Shown one piece after another: positions 56,401 through 64,000 of a stretch of DNA of 64,000 nt. The DNA comes from Trogon surrucura. Taxonomy: Eukaryota; Chordata; Aves; Trogoniformes; Trogonidae. The position numbers were made by a program, and so were the translations under genes. How positions within the stretch are numbered: position 1 is the stretch's first letter; every line of letters begins with the position of its first letter. Location of the stretch: the NCBI GenBank assembly GCA_020746105.1, contig CM036617.1:21954037-22018036 (forward strand), written 5' to 3'. The notes below the pieces were generated by a model that saw only the letters and a list, made by a program, of their open reading frames with translations, made no database searches and was not told the DNA's origin.

Positions 56401-59400
56401 TGTACTCTTACTGATGGTGTAGAAAGGATGATAAAGATAGAATTTAGGGTGTTCCTTAGGAGGAGTGAAATTTAATTTTCAAGGTTGTTTTTGTAGGCCA
56501 GTATCTTGCGTCAATCCAAGAGGGATTTTGAAATGTTATTTTGGGAAGAAAGTTGACATGAAATTTCACTAAGTCTAGCGTGTATATGTGTTTAAACAAC
56601 ACGGAAAAAGAAGCTTTCAGTTTTGTGGCTTTGTGTTTCTTACTATATTCAGCTCTGAAAAAAAGCACAAGTGTTGTGGTTTGTGGGTGGTTTGAGGAGA
56701 TTTACGGAAATGAGTGACACATATTTCCCTATCTCTCCACCCTGTGTGGCTGGTCTTCAGTTTGTTGACAGAAATACGCACTTTCACGCTTTAGTGAGGA
56801 TTGCTTTCTATATTAGACATCATTAGTTAGGGTTTACTCATACAAACAATGCTGTCAAAGTAGAAATCTGAAGATGACTAATGATATAGATATGGGTTTG
56901 TTTCGATATTTTGGGTTTTTTTCAGGTTGGCCTTAAATTTGAGGACTGAAATGTCTTGGGGGCTGTTGTAATTTATAAAGGCACTTGTAAATATGGCACT
57001 TGATGGTGCTACTGAAGCAGCATTACGTGTGTTGATGTAGCCTACTTATCTAGATGGCTAATGAAAACCAGAAGCATAAAAACTAATGCCCTCAGTAATT
57101 ATATTTTCAGTTTAATAAAGAAATCCTAAACTCAAAGAGAGAGGTTATAGTTTGCAAGAGTACACTATTCAAGTTATGGTTTTACTTTAACTACTGTTGT
57201 TTACAATCTGACAGTCCTGATTCTTAGGACTAGTTCTTCTGAAGATATGAATGCTTAATTAATTTCAATGTGTAAGCAGTTACTTCTTCCAGTCAGGAAT
57301 AGGCTTTCAAATACTATTTTTTTTACTACTACACTAGAACCGAAATAACTAAACACGTTGTGCTAAATATGAGTGGAAGCATAATTTCCTTTATAACGAG
57401 AGGTGTAGTTTTCTGTGAATTGCAGAGAAGGATGTGATGCTGTTGCTGTTACTAAAGTGCAGTTGAAAGCAGTCTTGCCGAACTGCAGCTTGAAGCAGCA
57501 AAGTATGTGAAGTCAAAGGTCAGAACACAAAGGGAAAAGGGATTTAATAATATACTTGGAGTAATTTGCAGCACTGGGATGTTTTGTTTGCCTGTTGTTT
57601 GGGGTTTTTTACATGTGAGAAAGCAATGATGTAATTATGCTGTGGCTTAATAACAGGTTCTTAATAACAAATAATGTGTCTGTTTACCTATCAAATATTT
57701 GGTGCTGATGGCTAAAACTAGATGTACTGCTGGAAGTGTGATTACGCCTAAGTATAGAGTAAAATACAATGTAATTGGTGGATTATTTGGTTCGATTCCC
57801 GCCCAAAGTGTTTTAAGCAATTGACAGGTTTCTCTTCTATTTAGCAACAAAAAAGCCTTTCAACCCATGTCGTTGAGTACAAAAGGCCAACTATTAGGTT
57901 GTGCAGTGGGGGACTGTGTGAACAGTTGATGCCAACATGTATCCCTATTTCCTTGCCTTGAAATTTAGTGCAGGTAGAACTTCTACTGCTGAGTAAGCTG
58001 AAGCAGACAAATCCAATGTCAAGGACTGTATAGCCCTTGCTTCACTCCTATTTATGAGAAGCTACTTCATCTTAGTTAGAATCTAAATCAGTAAATTTAT
58101 TTCTTGTTATTATTAACTATACAATAATAGGAACTGTGTTCCTTTCAAAAGCCAAGCAGAATTAGTGGCCTAAACACTATGAAAGGAAAACTGAAATTCT
58201 CAAGGTAAAACTTAAATACTGTGGTACAGGTGGGTACTATGACTGAAATGCATTGCCTCTGAGCTGATCAGCAACCAGTTTGGAGCATAAGTACACTTGT
58301 TCATCTGCTTTCTTCCTTTTGCCCTTGTTTAAAGGAAGTGTTCACATTTGCATCATGTGACTCAGCATTATTTAATTTCTCATTCATTTAGTAGGAAATA
58401 AAGCATCATGTGGTTAAGCAAATGGTATAATATCTTTAATTTTTTTAAGTAGCTTGAAGTTGCCAGTGCCTGAATAGTCATTGGTGTGGCTTGATATTAA
58501 GAGCCATTTTTGTCCTATCTCACCAGTAATGTGTTTCTGTATAAATCAAGCCTTACGTATGATTCAATTTTATGTGTCACGATTAATGCAGAAAAAATAA
58601 ACAGATAGTTTTCAGCCTGAGAAGGTGTCCCTGCCCATGACAGGGAGGTTGGATTAAAATGATCTCTAAGGTCCCTTCCAGCCTAGGCCATTCTATGATT
58701 CTATGATTTTCCAGAAAATGTTCTTGTACAGAAATGAGTCCTTCCAGTCCTTTTACCATAATTTGCTTTATTTAAAAAAAAAAAAAATCCTCTAACTTTC
58801 TATAGCTTCCATGTATTTTTTTTTATTTATATATGAAAAACAATCTGTATCTCAGCCTCATCAAGCTTATATTGCAACTCAGAACCTCAATTGCATTTTT
58901 AGATTTTTATGTCAGCAGGTCACACCTGAGGTTATAGTTCAGAAACATTGAAATGACAATTTTGGCAATAGTGAGTTTTTTATGCGATGCCCTACCTGTG
59001 CAGTTATGCTGGCATAGTGGATTTTTAGGGTGTGTTGTGGAACTGATCACTTTTAACCTGGATCAGTCCTGTAGCCAGATTTACAACTCAGCCTTGTAAT
59101 CAGTTGTACCAGTACAGCTGAGGACAATGTATGACAAGGAAGAAAAAGCAGAGGTGAAGCGGGGAAAGTGCCTTAAGCCAGCATTGCCATATGTGATGAT
59201 AAATACTGTCGCTGAGAGGCTGGTGCTGTGCAGAGAGCCTGTGGACAGAGGAAGCTTCATGGTTGCTAAGGCAGGGCTGCCTATCATAGGTTGCTTCCTT
59301 GCACCAGGTATGTAATGAGGGAAAAGGACACCTGCATCTTGGCTCAGAAAAGGAGCTGTGAATTAACACAAATGTTTGAAGCTACTCCTGTATGTAATAG

Positions 59401-62400
59401 TCCTCACACAGAACAGGGAAGGTGGTGAGCTCTGTCTGACGTGTCCCGGTGAAGTTAACTGGGAGCGGGTGCTGCCGTGTTCAGCAGTCACGCTGTAACC
59501 CTTCAAAGCAAGAGAGCTGTGTGTACAGAATCCTGCTTTATCTCAGCTCGGGAGAGACTAACACGCTTCTGCATCAGTCTCATGGAGGCTGAAGCCAGCT
59601 GCATGTCAAATCTTACTCACCGAGCATGAAACTATTTTCACACTACCTTTGCACTCTACCACAGCAGCTAAATCTCATGTGTTTGCAGCACTCTGTGGCA
59701 GCCTGTCCTGCTCAGAGACTTCTGCCAATAGATACAGCTGATTATCAGGTTCTAGATGAGGCTGATCACAGCCAAAGGTAGTTTTGGAAGCTAAAACTGT
59801 GGGCTATTTAACAAGGCCATATTCTCAAAGGTATTACTAAAAACTTCATATCCCAGCACCAGTGTAGTGCTGCAACCTGTTACATGACCTGACATCAGTT
59901 AAAAGTGTTTTAATGACTGGAGGGCTTTTTGTTGAGAATACCCAAATATTCTTGTAATCATCATGGCCTAAGTGGAACTTCTCAGTGCTGTACTGTCTAG
60001 GGACTTACGCTCGTTGTGGATAATCAGTGGAACTAGAAACAACTTCTAAAATGTACTTGCAGATTACAATCTTAATAGTACCTGACAGCATTTTTTTTTA
60101 AACGAAATTTGGGGTTATTTTAATTGAAAGAATGTTTAAAATCTAATTTACTGTTCTTTTACTTTCTGTGTTGCATTCAACTTTTAGGGAAAAACCATGC
60201 CAATTAACTCCACTACCCTTTGTAGTCTGCTATACTTCTGGTTGTTCTGTCTCAATCAGTGTTTGTGTAGTAGATACGGAACAAAAGTGCTAACACTCCC
60301 AAGGTAGTAATTTGAGGTGTTTGTATTATGGTATGCTTTATAATATTTCTAGCTTGAAACAAAGTTATGACTTTAGTTAACTAGTTTGCTACAGATTCCT
60401 AGGTGAACTTAACCAGTCATCTCACTTGATACCTTAGTGGAACTCAATTCTGAACATTGTTCTGAGGATGCATACGTTAAAGGTCGTGAGGTGTCATTAA
60501 TACTGTGACAGTGAAAGCTGCATAAATATCCAGAAAATAGAAGTGCATTTGAATTTCAAGGAATTTTTTTTTAATTAATTTTAATGCAGTATTCTAAATT
60601 AGTGTTTGGGTTTTCATGGCTTGTACAGTGTATCATTTGAGAGAGAATTTTTACATTCATGTTACCTGGTACCATTGATGGTAGCATTGAAAAGGGGAGT
60701 TGGAAAGGGAAGAGTGGGCTAAATATTCTTTCAAACAGGAGAAATAAATAGAGCATATATTTACCCACGCTTTTTTTTTTTTCTGGCAGAAAAATATTTA
60801 TTTTTTTAATCTAACTAATTGAGGTTGCAATTTTATTTCTCTTTTCTGCAGTCCTGATGTGAACTGCCACGTGGGATGAGCTCTCTTTTAAAAATATGAG
60901 TAGGAGGATAGAAGGGATGAGGGGAGATCCCATCAGCCATGTAATTTGACAACTTTGTAAATAGAGTACTAAGAAAACTGGTGCACATCAGTTTTGCACA
61001 TGTACTGATAAAAGACGAGCGGTTGATTGTTTGTATCTTTGCTGGTCTGCTAAATTAGAAAGTCCAAGATTTCAAAGAGTTTGAATTAATCACCTAAATC
61101 ATATCCTTCAGTTTTGGGAATGTGGTTGGTAATGAGTACAGATCTGTTTGAAGTTCTGCCTGGTTTACAAGCTTAAATGTTTATTTGCACCTGCCAGGCA
61201 GTTAACTACTTCAAATATTATGTGAACAGAAAAAGCACATACATAAAGCTGTAGTTGTTATGGATTATATCTGCAGAATTCCTGGCAAGGACTTGGAAGC
61301 CATCTTTGAAAAGATTGGAGACTGTTAATTCCTTGGGTAGAAGATTTCTTTATTTTGTATCCACCATTTTTATAGCTTTAAAGCAAACCATTCCACATCA
61401 CAAAGGACCACTAAGATGTGTCGGTACATACAACTACAGCAAAGCAGATCTGATAGAGCTAGAAAGAACTTACTGAAGCTTTAGTACTTTGGGCCACTGA
61501 GTTGAAGGCATTTAATTCCAACTTTATTTCCTGGTGTTTGCTTGGTTTTGATCAGAAACTTCAAAGGTAGTCTGGAAAAGAAAACTTATAATTAAGTTAA
61601 TTTAAGCCTTGTATTTGAAAGTTTACTAGGACTTGGGAGGGACTGATTCCAGGGGATTTATCAAAAGATCCGAATATATGTAGTTACTATTTGGATGATC
61701 TAAATAGAAAGAGTAAAGAGTAAATATTTAGAAAGAAAGTGTTGTTGAATAATGAGATTCAATGGGAAAAAGTTTGTTTAGGCTTAGGAAGAGCACAATC
61801 TCCTAAGAGAAATTACTCTGGTTCCAGTCCACTGTGATAATCATGTAGCTTTGTATACAGTCTTACATAAATGGAGTGTAAAACTGAACAGAGTAAGATA
61901 TCTTTAGGTGATATAAACTAGAACTGTTAGAACCTCCATTGTTTTGGCATTGATTCCTAGCAGAAACTGGTAGTTTTGAAATAAAATGGTAGAAAATGTT
62001 ATATGGCTGAAATAAAGAAATTTGAAATATTTTTATTCCCTTTTGCCTACCACCTTTATTGGGGTCAGTAACTCACAGGAGCATGCTGTACAGTGTATGA
62101 AACTGTAGTATGGTTCTTTTGTTACTAACTGCAATCATTTGTCTGTTTCTTAACCTAAATAATAGTCAATAGTAAGAAACTACATTTCAGCTAAAAAACA
62201 AAACATAAAACTTTTTTAGTTCCTGCATCTAGAGACAAACAAAGAAGTCTATTTTTAGTGTCCCTTTGTAGTTGCTTTCTTAGAATTGTTAGTTTTCTGT
62301 GTACTTGAATGCTTGTTCTTCTTCAGAGGATTGTAAAGATGTTCTTAACATAAAAGAAAATTGAAAGCTCTTAGAATGTTCAGTACAATTCATCTGAAGT

Positions 62401-63945
62401 TGGTTACTGTTACTTTATCCCTGCAAATTAGAGGTACTATAAAATACATATTGGCCAACTCCCTCAGGTAGCTTGTTCCATGGATGTTTTCTCGGTGCAA
62501 AACCTTGGAAAATCTTAAGTGCATTTGCAAGTTTCAAAGCTTTTTATTGCAGCAGATTTGCTCAGGTGGGTCACTTTGGGGGGAAAAAAAACATGTATGT
62601 GTTCTGGAGGAAACTGGTGGGAACCTTCTCTTACCTTGTTCCAGTTCAAGATTTCCTGTGATTTTTCTCTCTTGGAAGATGCCCTGTTCTTCTACAGAGA
62701 CCACGTACTGGAGAAGGAGGCCCCCATGTTGTGCCTTTCCAACCTGCTCTCTCCCCAATAATGTCCTTTCCAGCAATTCCTTGTATTCTTTTTGCTGTTT
62801 TGCAATGTGTCACTAATGCGTCAAATGTAACTCAAGTACTCAAAAAAAATGAATAGGATGTACAGATAAGAAAAGGGAAGAGCAAATCTTAGTAATCTGA
62901 TAACTCTAATAGTTACATAAAATTGAAATAGATTGATATCTCCTTATAATCAGTTCATACAATTCTGTCCCCAAACCTCTTACATGTTGTTTGGCAAAGT
63001 GTTTCCCTATGCAGCCTGCCATTTGTGTTGGCTCTCATTTTCCAAGTGAATGGAAGTAATTCCTTTAAACAGCTAAATCTGGGATAAATGACTGACCGTA
63101 ACAGTATATTTGCTCTCTGTACAGTAAAATATCATGCCTCCCTGCAATCCGCAGAGTTATTAAACTTTCCCAACAGTTTAAGAACTGTTAGAACTGGAGC
63201 AGATTGAGTTTCTGAAATTCTGAGTGGCTATGCAACGTTTCATGCCTAGCTCATGGTCATTAGCTGGCTCTGTTTTATTTGGTAACAGAAATTCTAAGCC
63301 TTTGAAGATCAGTGCACTCTCTTCGGCAATTAACTTTGTTCACCTTAGCTATGAACCTTAATATCAAAGTGCTTCTTTGCTGTTTTTGTAACTGAGTAAG
63401 TGCCTTTATACTTCACTTGTCCCAGTTTCTGCACTTTCACATGACTGACCTAATTAAAAAACAGACAGCTCAATAATTCTACCATAAGCTAGTAATAATG
63501 AAACTGTGGGAGTCCTTGAAGCCCTTTATCATTCAAATACACAGTGGTTTCATGAATAAAGTGGATGACTAAGTATTACTTATAAAAGTAAGGGAGATTA
63601 TTAGCAGTGGAAGACACATTTGAACTTGCTGAAAGGATGGCTTTTGTCTCTGGAAAGACCTACTCTCAGTAATAATTATACTAGGTCTTCATTTTATCCC
63701 AGCATTCTCTTCTTGTTCACGCTTTCAGCGACTGAATAGCTTGCTATTGCTTGTTAATCCCTACAGGAATGCGGCTTTGGATATGGGGAGGATGCACAGT
63801 GCATGACATGCAGGCCAAACAGATTCAAGGAAGACTGGGGCTTTCAGAAGTGCAAGCCCTGTCTGGACTGTGCATTGGTTAACCGGTTTCAGAAGGCCAA
63901 CTGTTCTGCCACCAGCAATGCGCTGTGCGGAGACTGTTTACCAGG
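53414..63945 (+). CDS. TNFRSF19: TNFRSF19 (TROY), N-terminal half, three coding exons
   Basis: The product is tumour necrosis factor receptor superfamily member 19, a type I membrane receptor. In mammals it signals through TRAF proteins and JNK, can act as a Nogo-receptor co-receptor in neurons, and is a Wnt target in stem cells. The coding parts join as 53414-53479, 54832-54942 and 63767-63945, and give residues 1-119. A signal peptide spans residues 1-28 (hydrophobic core MLLILLAYLLSRVIC). Domain 1 has cysteines at 33, 45, 48, 51, 61 and 71. Domain 2 has cysteines at 74, 88, 91, 94, 105 and 113. Cys116 opens domain 3. An N-glycosylation site is NCS at 104-106. The segments QCGPGMELSK, ECGFGYGEDAQC and FKEDWGFQKCKPC match mammalian TNFRSF19 closely. 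The third domain, transmembrane segment and tail lie beyond the window. The ATG sits in a good context (GAAATGG). Confidence 0.95.
53480..54831 (+). other. TNFRSF19: TNFRSF19 intron 2
   Basis: A 1.35-kb phase-0 intron with GTAAGT at the donor and a TATTTTTCAAG acceptor. It is AT-rich, and no transposon or RNA gene was seen. It splits the signal peptide. Confidence 0.85.
54832..54942 (+). CDS. TNFRSF19: TNFRSF19 exon 3: end of signal peptide, start of cysteine-rich domain 1
   Basis: 111 nt, 37 codons, phase 0 on both sides, from TTTTTCAAG|CTAAGC to TCAAAG|GTAAGC. It covers residues 23-59: LSRVIC ends the signal peptide, then ETGDCREQEFRD starts the mature chain, and NCILCKQCGPGMELSK gives the first disulfide-pattern cysteines. 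The match to mammalian TNFRSF19 is close. Confidence 0.95.
55747..55925 (+). mobile_element. tRNA-headed SINE with CR1 tail, copy B
   Basis: The element starts GGGCTGGTTTAGCTCACTCG at 55748. Box A at 55757-55768 has one base off consensus (TAGCTCACTCGG), and box B at 55801-55811 is GGTTTGATTCC, one change from consensus. The head is followed by the linker CCTCATGTGTTGCCTGAGCT and the CR1-like tail TCTAAGGTCTCTTCCAGCCT, CCATTCTATGG. The anticodon loop has lost one T relative to copy A. By hand it differs from copy A at about 17 of 175 positions plus two small gaps. It lies in the sense orientation of TNFRSF19. Confidence 0.85.
58618..58710 (+). mobile_element. Tail-only copy C of the SINE or its parent CR1
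   Basis: From GAGAAGGTGTCCCTGCCC to two copies of ATTCTATG, this stretch matches the tail of copy B with only about two differences in 75 positions. The tRNA-like head is absent. It is either a 5'-truncated SINE or the 3' end of the CR1 that supplied the tail. Confidence 0.75.
63767..63945 (+). CDS. TNFRSF19: TNFRSF19 exon 4: cysteine-rich domains 1-2
   Basis: 179 nt, from CTACAG|GAATGC to CCAGG|GTAAGT, entering in phase 0 and leaving after the second base of a Gly codon. It encodes residues 60-119: the end of domain 1 (ECGFGYGEDAQCMTC), domain 2 (FKEDWGFQKCKPCLDC and NRFQKANCSAT) and the start of domain 3 (CGDCLPG). All expected cysteines are present. The N-glycosylation sequon NCS is kept. 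The remaining 55 bp of the window are intron 4. Confidence 0.96.
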
Positions 63946-64000
63946 GTAAGTCCATTTCTGAGGATGAGACTTGAACAAATTCAAAACTAATTTGCATTAA

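Larger units (their letters stand above)
54943..63766 (+). other. TNFRSF19: TNFRSF19 intron 3
   Basis: An 8.8-kb phase-0 intron, donor GTAAGC and acceptor TAATCCCTACAG. It holds SINE copy B (55747-55925) and the tail-only copy C (58618-58710). The rest is AT-rich with short T or A runs, and no further exon was recognised. Confidence 0.8.

Overview
The window looks like avian nuclear DNA. The signs are CR1 LINE copies ending in the bird-type 8-bp ATTCTATG repeat, a GC-rich bird-type solo LTR, tRNA-headed SINEs with CR1 tails, no L1 or Alu, and long AT-rich single-copy stretches with very few usable open reading frames. No species can be named from what is seen. Nothing bacterial, and no CRISPR array or intact tRNA or rRNA gene, was found.

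The only protein gene recognised is the 5' half of TNFRSF19 (TROY), on the plus strand. It has a CpG-island promoter at about 44.77-45.73 kb, a probable non-coding first exon ending at a CAG|GTGGGT donor at 45231/45232, and three coding exons: 53414-53479 within exon 53392-53479, 54832-54942, and 63767-63945. These encode the first 119 residues: the signal peptide, the first two cysteine-rich domains and the start of the third. The third cysteine-rich domain, the transmembrane segment and the cytoplasmic tail lie beyond the right edge.

Layout: 0-44.5 kb is upstream intergenic DNA. In mammals SACS lies upstream of TNFRSF19, but no SACS exon was recognised here. This part carries CR1 fragments at 0.43-0.73, 14.5-15.0 (very old), 28.35-28.87 and 35.76-38.03 kb, a solo LTR at 9.95-11.14 kb, MIR-like remnants, an 89-bp and a 45-bp tandem duplication, a 38-nt alternating purine-pyrimidine tract, an isolated CpG-rich patch at 38.45-38.61 kb, and a segment at 39.8-40.3 kb rich in regulatory-looking motifs. 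From 44.77 kb to the end is TNFRSF19. Intron 1 (8.2 kb) holds one SINE and a 1.5-kb antisense CR1. Intron 3 (8.8 kb) holds one full SINE and one tail-only copy.

The most interesting item is the small SINE family: a head resembling tRNA-Ile but with UGA in the anticodon position, a short linker and a CR1 3' tail. No previously undescribed multi-gene system was found; the upstream half is ordinary avian intergenic sequence.
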